NCBI GenBank assembly: GCA_047629975.1
Contig: JBLHUT010000063.1
Span: 1-13,750 of the forward strand
Direction of reading: 5' to 3'
DNA from: JBLHUT01 sp047629975
GTDB lineage: Bacteria; Pseudomonadota; Alphaproteobacteria; Rhodobacterales; Rhodobacteraceae
DNA length: 13,750 nucleotides
In this document: piece after piece, positions 1-6,219 of the stretch
Layout: each line of letters starts with the position of its first letter
How positions within the stretch are numbered: position 1 is the first letter of the stretch
Notes under the pieces: model-generated
The model's database searches: none
The model's input: only the letters and a program-made list of their open reading frames with translations
Told to the model about the DNA's origin: nothing
Translations under genes and position numbers: made by a program

Positions 1-1677
1 CCCGACAAATCAGCGCTTGAGGTGATCTTGTGCACCTTGCACGCAGGCGGCAAGTTCGGCGGCAAGGCCTATCAGACCTCGGGCGGCTTGCACGGCGTCG
101 GGGCCTCGGTGGTAAATGCGTTGTCCGACACGATGGTCGTGCAGGTCGCCCGTGACCGGCTGCTTTATGAGCAAAGCTTCTCGCGCGGCCTTCCGACCGG
201 CCCGATTGCACAGATCGGCGCCGCCCCGAACCGGCGCGGCACCACCGTCACATTCCACCCCGACGAGCAGATTTTCGGCTCTCACCGGTTCAAACCCGCG
301 CGGCTGTTCAAATCCATCCGCTCCAAGGCCTATCTGTTCTCGGGGGTCGAAATCCGCTGGAAGTCGGCTATTTCCGATGGCGAGACACTTCAGGAAGCCA
401 CCTTTCACTTCCCCGGCGGGTTGGCCGACTACCTTAATGAAACCTTGGGAAAATCAACGACCTATGCCGATGCGCCGTTTGCGGGAAAGGTCGAGTTCAA
501 AGACAAGTTCAACGAGCCGGGATCGGTCGAATGGGCGATCAACTGGACGCCGGCGCGTGACGGATTTATTCAATCCTACTGCAACACCGTGCCCACACCC
601 GAAGGCGGCACGCATGTCGCCGGTTTCTGGGCCGCTATCCTGAAAGGCATCCGCGCTTACGGCGAACTGGCCAACAATAAGAAGGCCACGCTGATCACCC
701 GCGAGGATCTTGTTTCCGGCGGCTGCGCCCTTGTGTCGTGCTTTATTCGGGAACCGGCGTTTGTCGGACAAACCAAGGACCGTCTGTCGTCGGAAATCGC
801 GGCCAAAATGACCGAAGGCGCAGTGCGAGACCATTTTGACAACTGGCTTGCCGCCGATACCAAATCTGCGGGCGCGATCCTCGACTTTCTGGTACTGCGC
901 GCCGAAGAGCGTCTGCGCCGCCGTCAGGAAAAAGAAACCCAGCGTAAAACCGCGACCAAAAAACTGCGCCTGCCGGGCAAGCTGGTCGATTGCTCGGCGA
1001 CAAATCGCGCCGGCACCGAATTGTTCATCGTCGAGGGCGACAGTGCGGGCGGGTCGGCAAAAATGGCACGCGACCGCCGCACGCAAGCGCTTTTGCCGTT
1101 GCGGGGCAAGATCCTGAATGTGCTGGGTGCAGCGTCATCGAAAATCGGCACCAACGCAGAGATCAGCGATCTGACCCAGGCCCTGGGGGTGGGATTGGGC
1201 ACGCGGTTCAACGTCGACGACCTGCGGTACGACAAGATCATTATCATGACCGACGCCGACGTGGACGGCGCCCATATCGCCGCTCTTTTGATGACCTTTT
1301 TCTTCACTCAAATGCGGCCCATGATCGACACGGGGCATCTTTATCTGGCGTGTCCTCCGCTGTTCCGGCTGACCCAAGGGGCCAAGCGCGTCTATTGTCT
1401 TGATGAGGCAGAGCGCGAGATGCACATGAAAAAGGGTTTGGGCGGTAAGGGAAAAATCGACGTATCCCGCTTCAAGGGGCTGGGCGAGATGGACGCAAAA
1501 GACCTCAAGGACACAACAATGAACCCGCTCACCCGCAAGCTGATCCGCGTGAGTATCGACGAGGACGAACCCGGCGAAACCAGCGATCTGGTCGAGCGGT
1601 TGATGGGAAAGAAACCCGAGAAGCGGTTTGAATACATTCAGGAAAACGCGCGGTTCGTCGAAGAGCTGGATGTGTAG
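1..1677 (+). CDS. parE: DNA topoisomerase IV subunit B (ParE), 5'-truncated by window edge
   Basis: ATPase and TOPRIM subunit of topoisomerase IV, which with ParC decatenates daughter chromosomes and relaxes supercoils in the cytoplasm. The reading frame is open from base 1, giving 558 residues; roughly the first 90 residues of a normal ParE (about 650 aa), including the first GHKL ATP-binding box, lie outside the window. Visible motifs (numbered from base 1): the GHKL glycine lid GGLHGVG at 28-34, the TOPRIM glutamate in EGDSAGG (E345), and the metal-binding acidic cluster TDADVDGAHI (D418, D420, D422). The C-terminal RFKGLGEMDAKDLKDTTMNP stretch is near 490-510. ParE is preferred over GyrB because of RFKGLGEM and TTMNP (GyrB usually has RYKGLGEM and TTLDP), and because the TOPRIM region has no long insertion. 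The stop is TAG at 1675-1677. No frameshift seen. Family assignment is sure; ParE versus GyrB is very likely but would be settled by the missing N-terminus and a tree. Confidence 0.93.
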   Translation, partial: PDKSALEVILCTLHAGGKFGGKAYQTSGGLHGVGASVVNALSDTMVVQVARDRLLYEQSFSRGLPTGPIAQIGAAPNRRGTTVTFHPDEQIFGSHRFKPARLFKSIRSKAYLFSGVEIRWKSAISDGETLQEATFHFPGGLADYLNETLGKSTTYADAPFAGKVEFKDKFNEPGSVEWAINWTPARDGFIQSYCNTVPTPEGGTHVAGFWAAILKGIRAYGELANNKKATLITREDLVSGGCALVSCFIREPAFVGQTKDRLSSEIAAKMTEGAVRDHFDNWLAADTKSAGAILDFLVLRAEERLRRRQEKETQRKTATKKLRLPGKLVDCSATNRAGTELFIVEGDSAGGSAKMARDRRTQALLPLRGKILNVLGAASSKIGTNAEISDLTQALGVGLGTRFNVDDLRYDKIIIMTDADVDGAHIAALLMTFFFTQMRPMIDTGHLYLACPPLFRLTQGAKRVYCLDEAEREMHMKKGLGGKGKIDVSRFKGLGEMDAKDLKDTTMNPLTRKLIRVSIDEDEPGETSDLVERLMGKKPEKRFEYIQENARFVEELDV

Positions 1678-1711
1678 CGCCGCATAATTTTCGGCTTGCG
1701 CACTCTGCCGG

Positions 1712-1813
1712 ATGGCTTTGAACACGTTTGGAAAGCTCTGGTGGGATGCGATTTCGGCGCGCGACAAACCGGGTGCGCCGGTTGAACGGTTCATCACGAA
1801 CAGCACGGGTTGA
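1712..1813 (+). CDS. possible 33-codon small ORF downstream of parE, function unknown
   Basis: An ATG at 1712 opens a 33-residue frame ending with TGA at 1811-1813. It begins MALNTFGKLWWDAI and ends ERFITNSTG. The composition looks protein-like: mixed hydrophobic N-terminal half with two adjacent Trp, charged middle (ARDKPG), and about 69% G or C at third codon positions, similar to neighbouring genes. Against it, there is no convincing Shine-Dalgarno sequence before the ATG, and the upstream frame is closed by TAA at 1685. It may be a real small protein co-transcribed with parE, a remnant of a longer gene, or chance. I do not recognise the family. Confidence 0.3.
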   Translation: MALNTFGKLWWDAISARDKPGAPVERFITNSTG

Positions 1814-1832
1814 CGCAGAATGTGAATTGGCC

Positions 1833-1854
1833 TCCGGTGACGGCCCAAACCGGA
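1833..1854 (+). repeat. inverted repeat just upstream of the DMT gene ribosome-binding site
   Basis: TCCGGT (1833-1838) and ACCGGA (1849-1854) form a perfect 6-bp stem with a 10-nt loop, ending 4 nt before the AAGGAG at 1859. It could be an operator half-site pair or an mRNA hairpin near the start. It is short enough to arise by chance in GC-rich DNA. Confidence 0.25.
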
Positions 1855-1858
1855 TTAC

Positions 1859-1864
1859 AAGGAG
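1859..1864 (+). promoter_or_regulatory. Shine-Dalgarno site fixing the start of the DMT-type gene
   Basis: AAGGAG lies 7 nt before the ATG at 1872. This decides the start: the frame is open further up to an ATG at 1728, but that extension is Arg-rich, overlaps the possible mini-ORF and has no comparable site. Confidence 0.75.
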
Positions 1865-1871
1865 ACTGCGA

Positions 1872-2309
1872 ATGCTTTTTTATGCCCTCACAATGCTGGC
1901 TGCCGGAATTGGCATTCCATTTCTGGCTGCCTTCAATTCAGCGCTCGGGCGTCATATCGGCGCGCCGGCCACTGCTGCGGTTGTGTTGCTGTGCGTTGCT
2001 TTGTCGGCGGCGGTGGTGGTGTGCCTTTTGACCGGCGTGCAGGGCGTTGGCAAGCTGGCGACCGCGCCGCGCCATCTGTTTCTGGGGGGGCTGTTTGTTG
2101 CCTTCTACATCTTGTCGGTGACCTTTATCGCGCCGCATTTCGGGGTTGGGAATGCGATTGTCGTGGTGGTGTTCGGGCAGTTGATTTCGGCGGCCGTCAT
2201 TGACCATTTCGGGTTGGTCGGCGCCCCGATCGCGCCGTTGTCACTGATGCGTGCGGCGGGGCTCTCATTTATGGCGCTTGGTGTTCTGATAACGGTCAGC
2301 GCCCGCTAG
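1872..2309 (+). CDS. DMT family / YdcZ-like (DUF606) small membrane protein
   Basis: A 145-residue inner-membrane protein. It resembles the DUF606/YdcZ group of the drug/metabolite transporter superfamily, five-helix half-size proteins thought to work as dimers; substrates are mostly unknown. Five hydrophobic segments are visible at about residues 3-24, 33-54, 69-89, 93-112 and 125-142. The first carries the GIPFLAAFNSALGRHIG pattern (residues 14-30) typical of the family, and the fourth carries VFGQLISAAVIDHFG (100-114), also typical. Length matches the family (about 140-150 aa). The start is set by AAGGAG 7 nt upstream. It is the last gene on the plus strand here, and its 3' end overlaps the convergent oxidoreductase gene by 14 bp, so the two transcripts must run into each other. 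No intrinsic terminator is visible between them. The family call is fairly sure; transport substrate cannot be inferred. Confidence 0.8.
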   Translation: MLFYALTMLAAGIGIPFLAAFNSALGRHIGAPATAAVVLLCVALSAAVVVCLLTGVQGVGKLATAPRHLFLGGLFVAFYILSVTFIAPHFGVGNAIVVVVFGQLISAAVIDHFGLVGAPIAPLSLMRAAGLSFMALGVLITVSAR

Positions 2310-3279
2310 ACAGCGCAAGCATCTGCGCCCAGACCGTTTCTGTGACATCCACTTGTGTGGCGGCGATCCGCTGTGCGCCGGGCAGGCGTGCGCCCGGATC
2401 CTCTGCCACCACCTGCGCCAACCGTTCAAGGCGCGGGGCGAAATCAGGCGACAACCCCGGGTCGATCAACAGATAGAACTGCCCCAGATCATGCGGCGTG
2501 CCCTCGGGGGCCTTTAACGGCTTGACGTCGACCGAATTGACCCCGCCTGTCAACCCCGCAACCAGTACCTCGACCATCAGGCCCATGCCCCAGCCCTTGT
2601 GCCCGCCCGCCGACACCAACGCCCCTTTCAGGGCCGCCTCGGGGTCGGTCGTCGGTGCTCCTGTCTCGTCCAGCGCCCAACCAAGCGGAATGGACGTTCC
2701 TGCCGCACGCGCCATCGTGATCTTGCCCAAGGCGACAGCCGAGGTCGAAAAGTCGAAATGCAATCCGGGGGCATCCCCGACCGCTGGCACCGAAAACGCG
2801 ATCGGATTGGTGCCGATGACCCGCGCCTTGCCGCCCGGTGCGGCAACAATCGGCGAGGCATTTGTGAAACCGATCCCGATCAGCCCCTGTGCCGCAATCT
2901 GTTCGGTGAAATAGCCAAGCGACGTGCAGGTATGGGCGTGCGACACCGCAAACGATACCGTGCCAAGCTCTTTTGTCGCCGCCACCGCCGTTTGAAGCCC
3001 GCGGGAAAAGGCGGGTTGCGCAAAGCCGAACCCCGCATCGACCCGCACATGAGCCCCGCGCGGGCGGGTGACGACCGGCTCGACATCGCCGCGCACCCGA
3101 CCACTGCGCAATTGCTGGCAATAGCTCTCCACGTAGTAAAGGCCACAAATCTTGTTGCCGAACGCTTCGGACCGCGCGGTGGCACGCGCGACATGCGCCG
3201 CCACCCAAGGCGCCGCACCGTGATGTTCAAGGGCGGCCTGAACCACCTGTTCGATCTGGTCAATCTTTACAATCGGCAT
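2296..3279 (-). CDS. Ldh family (malate/L-lactate dehydrogenase-like, Ldh_2) NAD(P)-dependent oxidoreductase
   Basis: A 327-residue cytoplasmic oxidoreductase of the Ldh_2 family (malate/L-sulfolactate dehydrogenase, ureidoglycolate dehydrogenase, delta1-piperideine-2-carboxylate reductase), which interconvert 2-keto and 2-hydroxy or cyclic imino acids with NAD(P)H. Diagnostic stretches: FGFAQPAF (84-91), SHAHTCTSLGYF (113-124), GLIGIGFTNASP (132-143), GTNPIAFSVP (156-165), FDFSTSAVALGKI (175-187) and GGHKGWGMGLMVEVL (225-239). Length is at the short end of normal. Odd point: the N-terminal box where most members have a conserved Ser-His-Gly reads NKICG (42-46), so the usual His is Cys45. Substrate cannot be assigned. 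The gene starts 3 bp after the lolD stop, with AAAGGA (3286-3291) placed inside the end of lolD, so it is probably translated from the lolCD transcript. Its 3' end overlaps the convergent DMT gene by 14 bp. Family sure, function open. Confidence 0.85.
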   Translation of the reverse strand: MPIVKIDQIEQVVQAALEHHGAAPWVAAHVARATARSEAFGNKICGLYYVESYCQQLRSGRVRGDVEPVVTRPRGAHVRVDAGFGFAQPAFSRGLQTAVAATKELGTVSFAVSHAHTCTSLGYFTEQIAAQGLIGIGFTNASPIVAAPGGKARVIGTNPIAFSVPAVGDAPGLHFDFSTSAVALGKITMARAAGTSIPLGWALDETGAPTTDPEAALKGALVSAGGHKGWGMGLMVEVLVAGLTGGVNSVDVKPLKAPEGTPHDLGQFYLLIDPGLSPDFAPRLERLAQVVAEDPGARLPGAQRIAATQVDVTETVWAQMLALSSGR

Positions 3280-3282
3280 CTG

Positions 3283-3996
3283 CTATCCTTTGTTCTGTGG
3301 CGCAACCAGCCCACCCGCATCCAGTCGCACAATCCTGTCCATACGCGCCGCCAGTTCAAGGTTATGGGTCGCGATCAAAGCCGCCATTCCGGTGTCACGC
3401 ACCAGATGCAACAACACGTCGAACACCTTGTCCGAGGTGGCCGGATCAAGGTTTCCGGTTGGCTCGTCCGCCAAAAGCAGGCGCGGCGTATTGGCAAGCG
3501 CCCGACAGAACGCGACCCGCTGCTGCTCTCCGCCCGACATCGCCTGCGGCCGGTGCGTGGCCCTTGGCGACAACCCGACCTGCTCCAGCAAACCGGCGGC
3601 ACGCGCCGATGCCTCTGACGGTGCAACACCCGCGGCAAGCTGTGGCAGCACAATGTTTTCGGTGGCCGAAAACTCCGGCAAGAGGTGGTGGAACTGATAG
3701 ACAAAGCCGACCTGCGCGCGCCGTGCCATCGTCCGGCGTACATCACTGGCCCCGGTCATGTCCTGACCAGACAGCAAAACACGCCCCTGATCCGGCGCAT
3801 CCAGCAGGCCCGCGATATGAAGCAACGTGGATTTGCCAGCCCCCGAAGGCGCCACCAGCGCCACGATCTCTCCGGGGTAGACCACCAGATCGACACCGCT
3901 CAGAACCGGCACAGCACCACCGGCATAGGTTTTGGATATCCCGTCCAGTTGCAAGACGGGCGCGGGGCCGGGCGCGGCGCGTGCAGCGTCATTCAT
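3283..3996 (-). CDS. lolD: lipoprotein-releasing ABC transporter ATP-binding protein LolD
   Basis: ATPase of the Lol system, which at the inner membrane extracts mature outer-membrane lipoproteins and hands them to the LolA carrier. The 237-residue protein has a complete ABC domain: Walker A APSGAGKST (49-57), Q-loop Q101 in VYQFHHLLPEF, signature MSGGEQQR (153-160), Walker B LLLADEP (173-179) with catalytic E178, D-loop GNLDP (181-185) and switch His211. VYQFHHLLPEFSATENIVLP is the characteristic LolD/MacB-group stretch. The first Walker A position is Ala instead of Gly, leaving SGAGKST intact. Its start (ATG 3994-3996) lies inside lolC, with an 8-bp overlap and AGAGG at 4006-4010, so translation is coupled to the permease. 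The adjacent LolC/E permease supports LolD over other MacB-like ATPases. Confidence 0.92.
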   Translation of the reverse strand: MNDAARAAPGPAPVLQLDGISKTYAGGAVPVLSGVDLVVYPGEIVALVAPSGAGKSTLLHIAGLLDAPDQGRVLLSGQDMTGASDVRRTMARRAQVGFVYQFHHLLPEFSATENIVLPQLAAGVAPSEASARAAGLLEQVGLSPRATHRPQAMSGGEQQRVAFCRALANTPRLLLADEPTGNLDPATSDKVFDVLLHLVRDTGMAALIATHNLELAARMDRIVRLDAGGLVAPQNKG

Positions 3997-5281
3997 ATCG
4001 CAACGCCTCTACCGGGTTCATTCGCGCGGCGCGGCGGGCAGGAAAAATAGTCACGACAAAAGACAGCAACAGCGATAGCGCCACCGCCGCGGCCACATCC
4101 TCCAGTTGCAACTTTGCCGGCAAGCGGTAGATCCCGCGCACGGACGCATCCCACACACCGCCCCCCGCCGCCTCGTTCACAAACGCCAGTATCGGGTCGA
4201 AATAGATCGCAAAGAGGCACCCCAGAATAACTCCCGACAGCGTGCCAACCAGACCGATAAGCGCCCCGCACAAAAAGAATATCCGCAAAACCGACCCTTC
4301 GGTCAGCCCCATCGTGCGCAAAATCCCGATGTCGCGCCCCTTGTTCTTAACAAGCATCACGAGCCCCGAGATTATGTTCAACGAGGCAATCAGCACTAGG
4401 ATCGACATCAGCACGAACATCACCGTGTCCTCGACCTGCAACGCGCGCAAGAACGCGCCTGAACTGTCGCGCCATGTCCATAAAAGGGCGTCGGCACCGG
4501 CGGCCTGCGACAATTGCGGGCCAAGCGCGTCAACCGCGTCGGGATCATCGACCATGACCTCAAGCTCGTCGGCGCGGCCTTCGCGGTCAAAATAATCCTG
4601 CGCCTGATCAAAGGGCATGTAGACGCGCGTGCGGTCGATATCGTAGCGACCGGCCTGAAAAATATAGACAACCTCGAATGTCTTGATCCGCGGCGAGGTT
4701 CCAAACGCGGTTTTGACACCGTTTGGCGAGATAAGGCGAATGCGGTCGCCCGGTGCCACACCAAGTTCGGAGGCCACCCCCCAACCGATGGCAATGCCGT
4801 CGTTGAACAATGCGATATCGCCCGATTGACGGTCCGGTGACGCGATGCGCGGAATGGTCAACAGATCATCCGGCCGGATCCCGAACACCTCGACCCCCGC
4901 ATTGCGCCCCTGCTGGCCTGCGGCCATCACCTGCCCCTTGATCAAAGGCGCCACCCGGTGCACGCCCGCAACCAGCCGCACCCTGTCGGCCATGGCGTCA
5001 TAGTCGGTGATCGTCCGGTCAATCTGTCCGGTTTCGCCAATATGCCCCGATGCATAGACCGTCACATGGGCATTGGCCCCAAGGATCGTATCCACGAATT
5101 CGGCCCGAAAACCGGCACGCACCGCCAAGGTAATGATAAGGGCCGCCACAGCGAGCGTGATCCCCAGCAGGCTGATCCATGTCATCAAGCTGACCCCGCC
5201 TTCGGAGCGGCGCGCCCGCAGGTAGCGCCACGCGATGATCCACTCGAAACGCGCAAAGGGCGGCGGCGCAGGTCTGGCCAT
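3989..5281 (-). CDS. lolC: lipoprotein-releasing ABC transporter permease (LolC/LolE family)
   Basis: Inner-membrane permease partner of LolD. The chosen start gives 430 residues, the usual length. An N-terminal cytoplasmic stretch is followed by one helix (about 31-58), a large periplasmic domain (about 60-280) and three C-terminal helices (about 286-311, 333-361, 394-414), the MacB/FtsX permease layout. The FEWIIAWRYLRARR (12-25) opening, KNKGRDIGILRTMG (312-325) coupling region and MNPVEALRYE C-terminus are LolC/E hallmarks. The start at 5281 is preferred to an in-frame ATG at 5365: ACAGGAT lies 7 nt upstream of 5281, homology begins there, and the extension is basic and low-complexity. 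Only one permease is present here, so it may form a homodimer (as described for LolF-type systems) or pair with a second permease elsewhere. LolC versus LolE naming is therefore arbitrary. Confidence 0.92.
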   Translation of the reverse strand: MARPAPPPFARFEWIIAWRYLRARRSEGGVSLMTWISLLGITLAVAALIITLAVRAGFRAEFVDTILGANAHVTVYASGHIGETGQIDRTITDYDAMADRVRLVAGVHRVAPLIKGQVMAAGQQGRNAGVEVFGIRPDDLLTIPRIASPDRQSGDIALFNDGIAIGWGVASELGVAPGDRIRLISPNGVKTAFGTSPRIKTFEVVYIFQAGRYDIDRTRVYMPFDQAQDYFDREGRADELEVMVDDPDAVDALGPQLSQAAGADALLWTWRDSSGAFLRALQVEDTVMFVLMSILVLIASLNIISGLVMLVKNKGRDIGILRTMGLTEGSVLRIFFLCGALIGLVGTLSGVILGCLFAIYFDPILAFVNEAAGGGVWDASVRGIYRLPAKLQLEDVAAAVALSLLLSFVVTIFPARRAARMNPVEALRYE

Positions 5282-5560
5282 TCGAATATCCTGTTCTGCC
5301 CGTCGGCGTGAATTGGCACGGGATGTCTTGTCACGCAACGTGCTGCTTTGCGGCTTCAGGGTCAAGCCAATGCGGCTTTACTGTCCTCGCTGAAAGACCG
5401 TTTGTGCTTGGGTGTCCGGCGCTCTCCCGCCCGCCAGTGGTGTCCGCGACAAGGTCGCGGCGCTCCTCTGGCCGTTGGGCCCGGCCGGGCTTTGCCCGGT
5501 GGCCAGCCCAGTGGTGCGACCGCTCGCATCAAAAGCAATTCGAGCAGGACCAGACGCGCC
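5282..5560. other. 279-bp structured spacer between esterase and lolC genes
   Basis: No credible gene is seen. Frames that stay open across it (plus strand from 5308 and 5348, minus strand from 5571) are rich in Arg, Pro and Gly and match nothing recognisable. The half nearest the esterase (about 5430-5520) contains two strong hairpins flanked by a 9-bp direct repeat, annotated separately. The half nearest lolC carries a small palindrome (CACG-caa-CGTG at 5332-5342) and the lolC ribosome-binding site at 5288-5294. I could not identify a convincing sigma70 promoter for lolC, although a separate promoter here would be reasonable given the spacing. Confidence 0.6.
5434..5516. repeat. hairpin pair bounded by a 9-bp direct repeat (REP-like candidate)
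   Basis: CCAGTGGTG occurs at 5434-5442 and again at 5508-5516. Between the copies lie a perfect 7-bp hairpin, CCGCGAC (5444-5450)/GTCGCGG (5454-5460) with an AAG loop, and a nested hairpin. The latter has outer stem CTGGCC (5468-5473)/GGCCAG (5501-5506) and inner stem CCGGGC (5485-5490)/GCCCGG (5494-5499) with a TTT loop. No T-run follows on either strand, so it is not a classical intrinsic terminator. A dispersed intergenic repeat or an mRNA-stabilising processing element are both possible. Confidence 0.5.
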
Positions 5561-6196
5561 TCAATCCGCAACGATATCCAGAAACGCCCGCACCGGCGGG
5601 ATCAATGCCTGTCCGATCGCCCGGGTCTGATCGGCCTCAAGATGCACACCGTCCAGCCTCGAGGCATGTGCCACGGTGCTTGCGTCGAAGTAAAATGTTC
5701 CCAGCCGCGCGGCCAGCGCCTCGACTGCCGGGCCCAGCGACTTTGATATCTCGATCTGGCGCGCATTGATCAGCCCGTCGTCCGACGAGCAAAAGGCAGG
5801 TGGCGCAATCAGCATAATGCTTGGCACCGCCGCAAAGGGAAGCCGCACGGGGTGATGGCGGATCACCTCGACCAAGCGCGCCAATCCGTTGATGACAGCC
5901 GCAGGCTCTCGCCCCAGCCAGACGTCGTTACTGCCCAGCAAAACCATCACCATATCAAGCGGCGCGTGGGTGTGCAGCATTACCGGCAGCACCCCCACAC
6001 CGTTCATATCCGCCGAAGCCGCGGCGTTATCAACGCACGTCGTGCGCCCGCGAAGCCCCTCGGAGATCATCTCGACACCTTCGGGCAAGCCCGACGCCAA
6101 CACATTCGGCCAGCGGTCAGCCGGTGCGTGCCGCCCTGCATCATCGGGACGCGACCCCCACGTCAGGCTGTCACCGTAAGCCAGTATCGCCGTCAT
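5561..6196 (-). CDS. SGNH/GDSL-family hydrolase (arylesterase/acyltransferase type)
   Basis: A 211-residue serine esterase of the SGNH superfamily with no signal peptide, so probably cytoplasmic. Block I is YGDSLTWG with nucleophile Ser10; block II is SEGLRGRTT with oxyanion Gly47; block III is LLGSNDVW with Asn90; block V is DGVHLE with Asp182 and His185. The GDSLTWG, EGLxxRTT and LGxND pattern is close to the Mycobacterium smegmatis arylesterase/acyltransferase MsAcT and to GDSL esterases common in alphaproteobacteria. The start at 6196 is chosen because the protein begins immediately before block I; an ATG at 6355 would add 53 Cys/Arg-rich residues that run antisense-like through proS and belong to no domain. 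No clear Shine-Dalgarno is visible. The gene starts 23 bp after the proS stop, so co-transcription with proS is likely. Substrate unknown. Confidence 0.87.
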   Translation of the reverse strand: MTAILAYGDSLTWGSRPDDAGRHAPADRWPNVLASGLPEGVEMISEGLRGRTTCVDNAAASADMNGVGVLPVMLHTHAPLDMVMVLLGSNDVWLGREPAAVINGLARLVEVIRHHPVRLPFAAVPSIMLIAPPAFCSSDDGLINARQIEISKSLGPAVEALAARLGTFYFDASTVAHASRLDGVHLEADQTRAIGQALIPPVRAFLDIVAD

Positions 6197-6219
6197 GTGT
6201 GCAGCACCATCATCGCGAC

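Noticed and set aside
1135..1848. 237-codon minus-strand frame through parE into the downstream spacer
   Set aside because: Antisense to conserved ParE TOPRIM and C-terminal motifs; no domain seen. Its spacer part overlaps the mini-ORF, but the plus-strand reading has better codon bias.
2599..3618. 339-codon plus-strand frame opposite the oxidoreductase and lolD
   Set aside because: Arg/His/Pro-rich shadow of two genes with clear motifs on the other strand; no domain or plausible start signal.
5443..5507. MITE-type mobile element with 9-bp target duplication
   Set aside because: The flanking direct repeat is present, but the ends of the enclosed block are not inverted repeats of each other; kept only as a repeat candidate.
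5434..5516. Intrinsic terminator for the proS-esterase transcript
   Set aside because: Strong stems but no T-run after them on the minus strand.
5308..5769. Plus-strand frame through the esterase-lolC spacer
   Set aside because: Composition dominated by Arg, Pro, Ser and Gly, runs across hairpins and antisense into the esterase; no homology recognised.
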